A stretch of 39,693 nucleotides of DNA from Candidatus Methylomirabilota bacterium (GCA_026387775.1 JAPLLC010000078.1:1-39693); one strand, 5' to 3'. Shown: positions 25,689-33,931, counted from the first letter of the stretch. Numbers and translations: made by a program. Notes: a model not told the origin generated them from the sequence alone.

Positions 25689-26603
25689 TTACCCGTCCGA
25701 TCGGTCCGATCCGACCGATCCGACCGATCCGTCCACTCGCTGAGTCCCCTTGCATTCCGGATAGCCGGTGCATCCCCAGAACTGGGACCCCGCCTGAGCG
25801 CCCTTGCGTGCAGTGCGCAGGGCCATCGGCCTTCCGCAGTTCGGACAGGTCGGAGCCGTCTTTTCGGATTGATCCGACCGATCGGTCGGATCGGTCTGAT
25901 CGGTCTGATTCTGCCTTCGCCGTTCCTCAAGCCTCGCGGCCGCCAAACGTTCGCTGTAACCGCCCGCTTGGATGAACTGACTTTCCAGGCCGGCGATCAG
26001 CCGGTCGAGCAAGTAATTGGCCTGGTGGATCAGACAGATGACCGCGTTGGCCACTACGGCCGGGTCAGGGTTGGTCAGCCATACGCCGTAGGCTTCAGAA
26101 TCGGTCCGATCAGTCCGATCCGACCGATCGGTCCGATCAATCCGATCAATCCCCTTCCCCCCCTCCCGCACGGCTTGCGCCTGGGGATCGTCTTTCCCCC
26201 ATTGCCGCAGGCCGCGCTGTCGCAGGAAATCCTCGTAGTCGAGTAATAACTCATCCAGGCTGGCCCGCGCCACATTCACCAGCCGCAGCTCGGTCTGGCT
26301 CGAGGTCGCCGAAGCACGACTGCCCTCTGCAATGTTCTGCCGCCCACTGCGCGCCGCCTGCACCATCTGGTCATGGGTACGCGACCGCTTGCCCACAAAA
26401 CGCTCGCAGAACGCCACCGTCGCGTCATAGATGACCGTGGTCACCCGGAACGAGCGCAGCTTGCGGTAGCCCCCACTCGGGCGAAGGCCCTTCTGCCGGG
26501 CAGCGTCTTTCACCCGATCAGTCCGATCAGTCCGATCCGACCGATCAGTCCGATCGGCCCCTCGCCCGCCGCCCGGTGCCCCAGGCTGTTCCGGTTTGCT
26601 CAT
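25689..26603 (-). CDS. Four-helix-bundle/C4 zinc-ribbon protein with in-frame minisatellites
   Basis: A 304-residue accessory gene inside the type I restriction operon. Residues about 45-130 and 170-215 match the four-helix-bundle (23S rRNA IVS/Avd-like) family, including QAARSGRQNIAEGS at 82-95; the C-terminal part fits what is annotated as the four-helix-bundle suffix domain. A topoisomerase-type C4 zinc ribbon follows (C253, C256, C278, C284). Four tracts of 9-base repeats interrupt it in frame and encode Asp-Arg-Thr/Ser runs at about residues 16-30, 152-168, 233-246 and 290-304. The tracts fall at domain joints or within a helix connection. ATG overlaps hsdS by four bases. Its role is unknown; nucleic-acid binding is a fair inference. 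Confidence 0.85.
   Translation of the reverse strand: MSKPEQPGAPGGGRGADRTDRSDRTDRTDRVKDAARQKGLRPSGGYRKLRSFRVTTVIYDATVAFCERFVGKRSRTHDQMVQAARSGRQNIAEGSRASATSSQTELRLVNVARASLDELLLDYEDFLRQRGLRQWGKDDPQAQAVREGGKGIDRIDRTDRSDRTDRTDSEAYGVWLTNPDPAVVANAVICLIHQANYLLDRLIAGLESQFIQAGGYSERLAAARLEERRRQNQTDQTDPTDRSDQSEKTAPTCPNCGRPMALRTARKGAQAGSQFWGCTGYPECKGTQRVDGSVGSVGSDRSDG
25697..25732 (-). repeat. 9-base GATC-rich minisatellite, tract 1 (gene 3' end)
   Basis: Four units on the plus strand: CCGATCGGT, CCGATCCGA, CCGATCCGA, CCGATCCGT. They encode the Gly-Ser-Val-rich C-terminal tail of the accessory protein, ending six bases before the stop codon on the coding strand. Confidence 0.9.
25865..25909 (-). repeat. 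9-base GATC-rich minisatellite, tract 2
   Basis: Five 9-base units on the plus strand (CGGATTGAT, CCGACCGAT, CGGTCGGAT, then CGGTCTGAT twice) encode the Thr-Asp-Gln/Arg linker between the helical domain and the zinc ribbon. The last two are identical, suggesting recent unit duplication. Confidence 0.88.
26101..26150 (-). repeat. 9-base GATC-rich minisatellite, tract 3 (within the helical domain)
   Basis: About five and a half units on the plus strand of the form TCSGTCCGA or TCAATCCGA. They encode Asp-Arg-Ile/Thr/Ser repeats between the third helix and the last helix of the bundle, where a surface loop would tolerate added length. Confidence 0.88.
26514..26558 (-). repeat. 9-base GATC-rich minisatellite, tract 4 (gene 5' end)
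   Basis: Five units on the plus strand: CCGATCAGT twice, CCGATCCGA, CCGATCAGT and CCGATCGGC. They encode an Asp-Arg-Thr/Ser run just after the first 16 residues of the accessory protein. Confidence 0.9.
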
Positions 26604-27847
26604 ACCAGCCGAATCCTCCCGGTCAGCAATTCCTGCATCATCCCCTGCTTGAGGGCGCGGGTCTTGTCGCGCCGCTGCGTGAGCGCCGCCAGCTCCGCGT
26701 CCATGTCCGACAGCACCTCGGCGATGGCGGCTTGTTCGGCTCTTGGTGGCAGGGAAACGCGAGTGCCATTAATGAGCCCCGTATTCAGATTCATCTGCGA
26801 GCCTGTTTGTCCATGTTTCGACCATTCCGGTTCGATCCACTTGAGCACATAGTAGATGAACAGCTTGTCGGCTTTGAGATTGTCAAACACCACAAACCCG
26901 TCGTGAATGCACGCGTCGATTTCGGTGATTACTGGCCTCCCGACGGTCGCACAAATGCTCATGATCAGGCTTCCCTTGGCTACCGGGCGACTGTGCTGCA
27001 CACCAAGAGTAGACAGCCGTTGGATGGTTTCGCGGAGAAACGTCTCCGATCGAGTAACATCAGAAATGCGGACCCACCCGATTGAAGAGTTTTCGTCGAA
27101 CCAGATTGGACTATCGATTGGTCGTGGCGAGGCTCCGCGTTGGACTCTCGCAAGTTCCCCCAACCGCTTCATCTCCCACTCGCCGTGGAAGCCGGGGAGG
27201 CGTTTTTGGCGAGTGAGAAGCTGCTGCATGGCGGCCTGTTTGAGGTCGCGCTTCTTGGCGATGAGCCGGTCCAGTGAGCCGATCAGCGCATCTACATCGC
27301 TCAACACCCCCGCGATGGCGCGTTGTTCGGGCGGAGGGGGCAAAGCCAGTTGAAGCTTCTGGACCGTAAGCAGACTCATTCCGGCTTTCGCACCCACATC
27401 CGTTGATGCGCGAAACAACTTCTGAGGCTTCTCTGAAGCCAAGAAGTAAGCCACGAACTTGCCGCTGGTCTTTGAAGGATCAAAACGAACCAGCGCAATG
27501 TGTTGATTGATGTAGGTGGGTGTCGGCACGCGATAATCGATATAGCCCACGATGCCAATGTCAGCGGTAATCGAAATCAGAACATCGTACTCGTGGAGCT
27601 GCGTCCTTGTGCCTTCGCTTGCATCGGGTGGAAGGTTTACGAATTTTGAGTCTTCGAGGTCGAGATAGATGGTGTCCCTCGAAAGGTTTGTGATACGCAC
27701 GAAGAGCGAACCTCGATCAGAATAGTAGGATGCCCACCCGCGAGATCCACTCGTGACGAACGGCTTCAAGTCGCCGATCTGAGCTACCTCCCACTCCTCC
27801 GGAATCACCCCCACCTCGGTCTGCTTGTAGCCGGGCTTCACTTCCAT
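26600..27847 (-). CDS. hsdS: Type I restriction-modification specificity subunit
   Basis: A 415-residue subunit that chooses the bipartite DNA target for methylation and cleavage. Two target recognition domains (about residues 1-150 and 220-360) alternate with two conserved helical spacers; each spacer has the P-x-x-EQ-x-AI-x-x-VLSD pattern, seen as PPEQRAIAGVLSD and RAEQAAIAEVLSD. The two halves form a pseudo-dyad. The recognition domains are less GC-rich than the operon average, as expected for exchangeable parts. The start overlaps hsdM by ten bases; the end overlaps the accessory gene by four. Confidence 0.95.
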   Translation of the reverse strand: MEVKPGYKQTEVGVIPEEWEVAQIGDLKPFVTSGSRGWASYYSDRGSLFVRITNLSRDTIYLDLEDSKFVNLPPDASEGTRTQLHEYDVLISITADIGIVGYIDYRVPTPTYINQHIALVRFDPSKTSGKFVAYFLASEKPQKLFRASTDVGAKAGMSLLTVQKLQLALPPPPEQRAIAGVLSDVDALIGSLDRLIAKKRDLKQAAMQQLLTRQKRLPGFHGEWEMKRLGELARVQRGASPRPIDSPIWFDENSSIGWVRISDVTRSETFLRETIQRLSTLGVQHSRPVAKGSLIMSICATVGRPVITEIDACIHDGFVVFDNLKADKLFIYYVLKWIEPEWSKHGQTGSQMNLNTGLINGTRVSLPPRAEQAAIAEVLSDMDAELAALTQRRDKTRALKQGMMQELLTGRIRLV

Positions 27848-30300
27848 GCCGCCCCCATCTTCTTGAGGTGTTCAGCCACGCGGGCGGCGAGTGTTGCGAC
27901 TTCGTCGGTGAGGTGCGGCAGCGGGGTGGCGTAACGATCGGCGAGCTCTCGGATGCGGCCGGTGAGCGTCTGCGATACGCGGTCCAGTTCGCCCTGCACG
28001 GCGGCGGCGAGCGTGGCCAGCCATTTGTCGTCCACCACCAGCGTCTTGATCTCGTCCTCGGTGAGCTTGCTGTACTGCGCCGCAACCTTGCCCATGAGCG
28101 CGTCCTGCGCGGCTTTGACCTTTGCGCTGGTAGCCGCTTCCTTTTCGATGAGGGCGAGGTAGTTGCTGAGCACCTTGCGCTCGTCGGCTGCGTCGGCGTC
28201 ACCCTTGATTTCCTTCAGCCGTGCCGCGACCGAGACCTTGGTGAGCTTGTCCCTGTCGTTCTTCGCCGACTCCAGCATTCCGTCCTCTCCGCTGTGTTCC
28301 TCGGCCATTTCCTCCATCGCCTGCTGGGTGGCCGCGACCTCAGCTTCCAGTTTCTCGATGGTCCCCTGCTCGGCGGCGAAGTAGCGGGCGATGACCAGTG
28401 CGGTCGGGATAAGCTCAGCCTTAAACTTCAGCTTGCCGACGGTGAAGTCGGGTTTCTCCTTCGTCTTCTTGTTCTTGTCTTCGATGATGGGGCGAGGCTT
28501 GGCGGCTTCGCGCCAGCCGTCGCTCACGATCATGTACACGTCGTCCTGCATGGTCTCGGCCCAGTAATCCATCAGGTGCTGATACACGTCGTAGGGGTCG
28601 AGCAGCCGGGCCTTCTCGAAAGTGTCGAGCAAGTCCTCGGAGAGCATTTCGATGAGCGCCTTGGGTATACCACCCTTGGCGATGCCTTTCAGACGCAGGG
28701 TGTTGGCCGCCTTCCACTTCGCGAATATCTTGGTCACGGATGCGTTGTAGGCGATGAAATCCGCATGGCCGAATATGGTTGGCTTGATGTCCGCAACCGC
28801 AACCTTGAGTTGGCAGTAGCCGGGGCGGTCGCCCTTCTTGAACAAAGCTGAGCGCGCGCCGGGGATGACTTGCCAGTAGCGTTCCAGCGCATCAATGTCT
28901 CGGTCGGGGATGCCGCCGCGCAGATGGCCATCGATGTCTTGGAGATCCTCGGGCTCGGTACTGTCGATGTAGCGCGGGAGGTTGAGGTTGAAGTCGTTCT
29001 TCGGGTCGCCGATCTCGGCAATCGACACCATGCGCGAGTAGCGGGGGATCTCGGCCAGGCGCGTGAAGGTGTCCACGATCCTGTGGATGTCCTGGGCGCG
29101 CAAGCGGTTCTTGGGGCCGTCTTTGATGAAGGCCTTGGAGGCGTCAATCATGAAGATGCCCTTGCGGGCGGCGGCGTCTTCCTTGTCCAGCACGATGATG
29201 CAGGCGGGGATGCCCGTGCCATAAAAGAGGTTGGCCGGCAGCCCGATGATGGCCTTGATATAGCCGCGCCCGACAATCTCACGGCGGATGCCGGCCTCGG
29301 CATTGCCACGAAACAGCACGCCATGCGGGAGAATGATCGCGCCTTTTCCGGCGCTCTTGAGCGCGACGAGCAGGTGTAGCAGGAAGGCGTAGTCACCATT
29401 CTTCTTGGGCGGGATGCCAAGGGCGAAGCGGTGATAAAGGTCATTGGCCGGGTCAAAGCCGTTGCTCCAGGCCTTGGTGGAAAAAGGAACATTGGCGACG
29501 ACGAAGTCAAAGGTTTTGAGCTGGCCGTTTGGCTGCTTGAAGTAGGGGGCGGAAAGCGTGTTGTCTTTCCAGATTTCCGCCGTGGCGCAGTCATGCAGGA
29601 TCATGTTCATCCGGGCCAGTGCGGCGGTGGCGTTGTCCATCTCCTGACCGTAGATCGCGAGATCCAGCCCGGTCGCACCCTTGGCTTCGTCGTGAGCCTT
29701 CAGGAGCAGCGAGCCAGAGCCGCAAGTGGGGTCGTAGATGGTCTGGCTCGTGGATTTCGCGCTGCCGACCCCAATGACCTTGGCCATGATGCGCGAGACT
29801 TCCGCCGGCGTATAGAACTGCCCCTTGCTCTTGCCCGACTCGGTGGCGAAGTGGCGCATCAGGTATTCGTAGGCATCACCGAGCAGGTCGTCACCTTCGG
29901 CGCGGTTGCCGCTGAAGTCGAGCGCCGGGTTGCCGAAGATGGCCACCAGGTTGGAGAGGCGGTCCACCATCTCCTTGTCCTTGCCAAGCTTGTCCTCGTC
30001 GTTGAAATCGGCCACATCGATCACGCCCTTGAGGTCGTTGGCCTCGGCGAGCTTGGCGATGATCTTGTTGATCTTCTCGCCGATCTCCTTGTCGCCCTTC
30101 AGCGCCACCATGTCGGCGAAGCTGCCGCCCTTCGGCACGTCGAGCAGGTAGCCTTTCTGGCCGGCCGCCTTGTCGGAGACATACTTCATGAACAGCAGGA
30201 CGAGGACGTAGTCCTTGTACTGCGAAGCGTCCATCCCCCCGCGCAATTCATCGCAGCTTGCCCAGAGTGAGCTATAGAGTTCGGATTTCTTGATCGGCAT
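27838..30300 (-). CDS. hsdM: Type I restriction-modification DNA methyltransferase subunit
   Basis: An 820-residue adenine N6-methyltransferase subunit. The N-terminal helical domain (1-150) is followed by the SAM motif I DPTCGSGSL at 190-198 and the catalytic motif IV, here NVPF at 270-273 rather than the usual NPPF. A target-recognition-interacting C-terminal half is long (typical HsdM is about 500 residues) and includes a Glu/Ala-rich coiled-coil near 630-760. The ATG at 30300 has GAGGAA eight bases upstream. It is the first gene of the hsdM-hsdS-accessory-hsdR-YgjP operon. Confidence 0.95.
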   Translation of the reverse strand: MPIKKSELYSSLWASCDELRGGMDASQYKDYVLVLLFMKYVSDKAAGQKGYLLDVPKGGSFADMVALKGDKEIGEKINKIIAKLAEANDLKGVIDVADFNDEDKLGKDKEMVDRLSNLVAIFGNPALDFSGNRAEGDDLLGDAYEYLMRHFATESGKSKGQFYTPAEVSRIMAKVIGVGSAKSTSQTIYDPTCGSGSLLLKAHDEAKGATGLDLAIYGQEMDNATAALARMNMILHDCATAEIWKDNTLSAPYFKQPNGQLKTFDFVVANVPFSTKAWSNGFDPANDLYHRFALGIPPKKNGDYAFLLHLLVALKSAGKGAIILPHGVLFRGNAEAGIRREIVGRGYIKAIIGLPANLFYGTGIPACIIVLDKEDAAARKGIFMIDASKAFIKDGPKNRLRAQDIHRIVDTFTRLAEIPRYSRMVSIAEIGDPKNDFNLNLPRYIDSTEPEDLQDIDGHLRGGIPDRDIDALERYWQVIPGARSALFKKGDRPGYCQLKVAVADIKPTIFGHADFIAYNASVTKIFAKWKAANTLRLKGIAKGGIPKALIEMLSEDLLDTFEKARLLDPYDVYQHLMDYWAETMQDDVYMIVSDGWREAAKPRPIIEDKNKKTKEKPDFTVGKLKFKAELIPTALVIARYFAAEQGTIEKLEAEVAATQQAMEEMAEEHSGEDGMLESAKNDRDKLTKVSVAARLKEIKGDADAADERKVLSNYLALIEKEAATSAKVKAAQDALMGKVAAQYSKLTEDEIKTLVVDDKWLATLAAAVQGELDRVSQTLTGRIRELADRYATPLPHLTDEVATLAARVAEHLKKMGAAWK

Positions 30301-30660
30301 TCAGCTTATTCCTCGGTGACTACTTCACGATGAGGTTTCTCACGCCTTCAGAAGACGCGAATGGCGTCGTGGTCGAATGACTCAATCGCTGAACTCGAAG
30401 ACGTTCATGCCGCCTCTTGGACCTATCCGTCAGGACCTCTGAGGGGGAAGGTTCTGAGGACCCAAAAGAAAACGCCGACCCTCAGACGAGAATCGGCGCG
30501 CGTTGCATGTTTTGGCTCCCTCCAGACGGATTCGATACTCCCATCCCGTGTCCGAGAGCACCTACATCGGGGGGAGCATACCAGAGGCCCCCCACCTCTT
30601 CAAGGGAAAGGCGAGACTCCAGCTTGACGCGGCCCCTAAGAGCAAAGTCCGTACGCGTTC
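30301..30660. other. 360-base gap between hsdM and the E1 beta fragment
   Basis: No gene is supported here. The gap holds the hsdM leader and ribosome site at its left end, an intrinsic terminator on the minus strand at 30464-30498, a GC-rich structured stretch with GCTCCC/GGGAGC arms around 30510-30575, and from 30622 the 3' flank of the duplicated E1 beta segment. No clear hsdM promoter was found. Confidence 0.6.
30464..30498 (-). terminator. Intrinsic terminator below the E1 beta fragment
   Basis: On the minus strand an 11-base-pair stem (30498-30488 with 30483-30473, two G-T pairs) closes a 4-base loop and is followed by TTTTCTTTT (30472-30464). It would end transcription coming from the E1-mscS genes before the hsdM operon begins. 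Confidence 0.82.
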
Positions 30661-30996
30661 TTACCGGATCAGCGAGCGCATGGCCGCGGTGATGTCTTCG
30701 GCCGCGGGGATGGCCTTCCACTCCAGGGTCTCATTGAACGCGATGGGGACGTTTCTGCCCGCCACGGGCTTGATGGGGGCGTCGAGGTGATCGAAAGCCT
30801 CCTCGGCGATCACGGAGGCGATCTCCCCGCCGAAGCCGCCGCGCTTCACCGCCTCGTGGACGACCACCAGGCGGCCGGTCTTCTTGACCGAGGCGATGAG
30901 GGCGGCCTTGTCCAGCGGAACCAGGGTCCGGGGGTCCGCCACCTCGGCCTCGATCCCTTCGGCGGCCAGCGCGTCGGCCGCATCGAGCGACCGCCG
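30622..30996 (-). repeat. 375-base direct repeat, left copy (E1 beta 3' end)
   Basis: This segment matches 33557-33931 without visible gaps over 375 bases. It includes the last 111 codons of the E1 beta gene plus about 39 bases beyond its stop codon. Both copies are in the same orientation and flank the mscS-type gene. Similarity stops sharply on both sides. Confidence 0.9.
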
Positions 30997-31026
30997 AATC
31001 TGCACCCGTGCCTCCGGATGAGGCAC
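30661..31026 (-). pseudogene. 3' fragment of a 2-oxoacid dehydrogenase E1 beta gene
   Basis: The 111 residues from about 30993 to the stop at 30661 match residues 228-338 of the intact E1 beta gene at 33596, with eight differences by eye. The fragment lacks the thiamine-binding N-terminal domain, so it cannot work as E1 beta. An in-frame GTG at 31026 lies directly beyond the mscS stop, so a short C-domain peptide might still be made by coupling, but there is no evidence of use. The substitutions are mixed conservative and non-conservative (Arg to Trp, Arg to Pro), consistent with drift. Confidence 0.85.
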
Positions 31027-31028
31027 GG

Positions 31029-33488
31029 TCAGGGTCGCCAGCGCAGCAGGCGGGACAACAGGCGAGACCGGAAGCGCGTCAGCCTCGGGTCGTGCCGTTG
31101 ATGGAGCTCGGCCGACCCCAGCCCCGACGGCGAGAGCCCTCCGAGGGCGGGTGCGGTGCGCAGGTGGATATCCTGCTGTGGAAGCGCGATCTCGATCCCG
31201 TGCTCCCTGAACAGCCTGTCGACTTCGCTCCGGATGTCGGACATCACGAAGAGACCTCTATCAACGTTCCCGATCCAGAACCTCAGCCTGAAGTTGAGGG
31301 AGTTCTCCCCGAGCTCCCAGACCAGCGCATGCGGCGCGGGGGAGGAGAGCACCTCGGGGTGACCCTGCGCCACCCGGAGGAGGAGACCCTTCACCTTCTC
31401 GACATCGGAACCGTAGGCAACCCCCACGGATATCTCTCGCCTGACGCTCCGGTCCTTGTGGCTCCAATTGATCATCTGCTGGCTGATGAGCTCGGAGTTC
31501 GGCACGAAGATGGTGGCATTGTCGGGTGTCTGGACGACCGTATTGCGCATTGTCACCCGCCTCACCGTGCCGACTGTCTGGCCCAACTGGATGACGTCTC
31601 CCGGCTGGACCGACCTGCCGAAGAGGAGAATGAGGCCGCTCATGAAGTTGTTCACGATGTGTTGCAGGCCGAAACCGATGCCGATGCTCAGCCCCCCGGC
31701 GACGAAAGCCATGCTCGCGAAGCTGAACTTGAGAAAGGCCATGACGCCCAGCACGAAGAGGCCCCACCACAGGTACCGCGAGATCGTTCGCAAGGAGTCG
31801 ACCATGCCGTGATCGAGGTCGGCCTTCGAATCGCGCATCCGCTTCAGAACCGACTCGGTCGCGTAGACCAGCGACTTGGTGAGGAAGAAGCCGATGAAGA
31901 TGATCATGAGCTTCAGGAGGCTGACCGAGGTACTCTCCCAGGTTGCCTCCCAGGAAATCACGCGAAAGAAAGGGTCGCTCCCTCCGAACTGCGAGAAGCA
32001 AAGCCACAGGTTGAGGGACAGGAGGCAGATCGCGCACAGGGGGAAGGTGATCCCCTCGAAGAGACTGTAGAGGATTGGCGACGTTCCCCTCTCCCGTGCC
32101 TGGGACTCGAGTTTGGCGATCAGCCGGAAGACGCCGACCCCGATCGCCACGGTGAGGACCCCGAAGAAGAGGACCGATCCAAGAACCCACGAGACAACCA
32201 GGAAGCCCAATACCGCCAGGATGGCCAGACAGAACATGATGAGGCTGTAGCAACCGATGAGGACGCGCGCGTTGCTCTCGGCGCTCCCGCGAGCCACCCG
32301 CATGAGCTTCCACCCCAGCGGGACCACCGTCCCCGTCCAGATGGCACACTCGAACACATAGGGGAACTTAACCATCTGCAGAAGAGCGCTCGCGACGAGC
32401 AGGGCGAACAACAGCCAGATGGCGCGCCGGTGGCCCCGCGGCAGGCCGTCCCGGGCCGCGGTGTGATGGAAGACCTCCGCTAGCAAGACGAGCCCTGCCG
32501 CCATGCACACTTCACTCAGGTCGTAGAGAGCCGGATACAGCACGAAGGGCGCGTCCGACGCGACCAGGAAGAGCGCGGTCCCCGACGACAGGAGACACAC
32601 CGCCGGGTAACTACGCCTCGTCACCTTGTCGTCCAGCCAGCGGGCGAGACGCCATCGGAGCAGGAGGAGGAGCGGCAGTATGGCGGCGGCGCTGTAGGCG
32701 AGGAACTTGAAGACAAATAGCCTGAGGCTCACCGCCGCCTCGCGGCCGCGGAGCATCTCGATGTAGGACGCATAGTATATCCGGGCGTCTTCGATCTGCT
32801 GCGGGAGGCGTGTCCAGACCTCGGACGAGAAGAGCGTGGGGAGTCTCCGGAAGGAGTAGTTTCTCCAGTACGAGAGGATCTTATCGTTCAGGGAGACCTG
32901 CGTCTTGTCCAATCGGTCGAGAAAGAGGCGGCCTGTCTGCATCTCCGCGGCGAGGTCGGCCCGGATGCGCTCCGTCCACGCGCGCAGCTTCTCAAGGCTG
33001 GCGTTATTCTCCTTGAGTGTCTCCGCGTAGGCGCTCGCCGAGGGTTCGTTCAGCTGCGCGGCGATCTCTTCCTCGCTCTCTGTCAGCTTGTTGAGAAACC
33101 GGGACAAGATCTCCATGCGCTTGTCCAGCGGGTCGAGGAGATTCCGGGCCTCCCATTGCAGGCTCTTCATACCCCTCACGGCATCGCGAAGATCGACAGG
33201 ATCATCATAGTCCATCCCGTACCAGAGGATGATCTGCCCCCGCTCTTTCTGGATCTTGAGAAGCCCCTTCCGATACCTCTGCAGGTGGACGTCCTTGAGC
33301 TCGGCTTCGAAGGCCTGGAGATTTCGCTCCCCCAGCGCGATTGCTTCTTGGTATTTCTGGAGGATCGATCGCCAGTCGGCGTCTTCGACCCCGGCAGTCT
33401 GCGGGGGCGCGAGCAAGGAGAGGAGAAGGAGGATGAGGGCGGTGTGGAGGATGCCAAGAGGCCGCGGCTGCCGAGGAGGCGATGTCAT
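31029..33488 (-). CDS. Large MscS-family mechanosensitive channel
   Basis: An 819-residue inner-membrane channel of the MscK/YbdG-like large type that releases solutes upon hypo-osmotic stress. Residues 1-30 are a signal peptide, followed by a periplasmic helical region with coiled-coil character to about 235. About eleven hydrophobic segments follow. The MscS core has the pore helix with GGLSIGIGFGLQHIVNNF, then the beta domain SVQPGDVIQLGQTVGTVRRV and NSELISQQMINWSH, and a cytoplasmic vestibule. It sits in one transcription direction with E1 alpha/beta but lies between two copies of a 375-base repeat, suggesting it was inserted there. Confidence 0.92.
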   Translation of the reverse strand: MTSPPRQPRPLGILHTALILLLLSLLAPPQTAGVEDADWRSILQKYQEAIALGERNLQAFEAELKDVHLQRYRKGLLKIQKERGQIILWYGMDYDDPVDLRDAVRGMKSLQWEARNLLDPLDKRMEILSRFLNKLTESEEEIAAQLNEPSASAYAETLKENNASLEKLRAWTERIRADLAAEMQTGRLFLDRLDKTQVSLNDKILSYWRNYSFRRLPTLFSSEVWTRLPQQIEDARIYYASYIEMLRGREAAVSLRLFVFKFLAYSAAAILPLLLLLRWRLARWLDDKVTRRSYPAVCLLSSGTALFLVASDAPFVLYPALYDLSEVCMAAGLVLLAEVFHHTAARDGLPRGHRRAIWLLFALLVASALLQMVKFPYVFECAIWTGTVVPLGWKLMRVARGSAESNARVLIGCYSLIMFCLAILAVLGFLVVSWVLGSVLFFGVLTVAIGVGVFRLIAKLESQARERGTSPILYSLFEGITFPLCAICLLSLNLWLCFSQFGGSDPFFRVISWEATWESTSVSLLKLMIIFIGFFLTKSLVYATESVLKRMRDSKADLDHGMVDSLRTISRYLWWGLFVLGVMAFLKFSFASMAFVAGGLSIGIGFGLQHIVNNFMSGLILLFGRSVQPGDVIQLGQTVGTVRRVTMRNTVVQTPDNATIFVPNSELISQQMINWSHKDRSVRREISVGVAYGSDVEKVKGLLLRVAQGHPEVLSSPAPHALVWELGENSLNFRLRFWIGNVDRGLFVMSDIRSEVDRLFREHGIEIALPQQDIHLRTAPALGGLSPSGLGSAELHQRHDPRLTRFRSRLLSRLLRWRP

Positions 33489-33556
33489 ATCGGACCCCCG
33501 TGAGATTTCGACGCTTCGAGCGTGATCCGTTCGGCCGCCATCACCGGCACGACATC

Positions 33557-33931
33557 GCTTGACGCGGACCCCAGGAGCAAATTCCGTACGCGTTCTTACC
33601 GGATCAGCGAGCGCACGGCCGCGGCGATGTCTTCGGCCGCGGGGATGGCCTTCCGCTCCAGGGTCTCATTGAACGCGATGGGGACGTTTCTGCCCGCCAC
33701 GCGCTTGATGGGGGCGTCGAGGTGATCGAAGGCCTCCTCGGCGATCATGGAGGCGATCTCCCCGCCGAAGCCGCCGCGCTTCACCGCCTCGTGGACGACC
33801 ACCAGGCGGCCGGTCTTCTTGACCGAGGCGATGATGGCGGCCTTGTCCAGCGGAACCAGGGTCCGGGGGTCCACCACCTCGGCCTCGATCCCTTCGGCGG
33901 CCAGCGCGTCGGCCGCCTCGAGCGACCGCCG
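33557..33931 (-). repeat. 375-base direct repeat, right copy (inside E1 beta)
   Basis: The matching partner of 30622-30996, covering the intact gene's final codons and the 39 bases after its stop. The constant offset of 2935 bases throughout shows there are no insertions or deletions between the copies. Confidence 0.9.

Noticed and set aside
25697..26558. CRISPR array
   Set aside because: The repeats are 9-base tandem units without spacers and lie inside a coding frame.
25697..26558. On/off phase-variable switch in the accessory gene
   Set aside because: Units are 9 bases, so gain or loss keeps the frame; only linker length would vary.
21788..30300. Prophage or integrative element carrying the restriction operon
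   Set aside because: No integrase, attachment-site repeats, tRNA or phage genes are seen at either end; horizontal gain is possible but not shown.
30382..30408. Short minus-strand peptide resembling the first residues of a defence-island helicase
   Set aside because: Only eight codons before a stop; the match is far too short to call a gene remnant.
30510..30575. tRNA-like 3' half (TCGAATCC and a CCA-like end, with GCTCCC/GGGAGC arms) on the minus strand
   Set aside because: The T-arm does not pair, and no D-arm or anticodon arm can be drawn; the span is too short. It is at best structured RNA.
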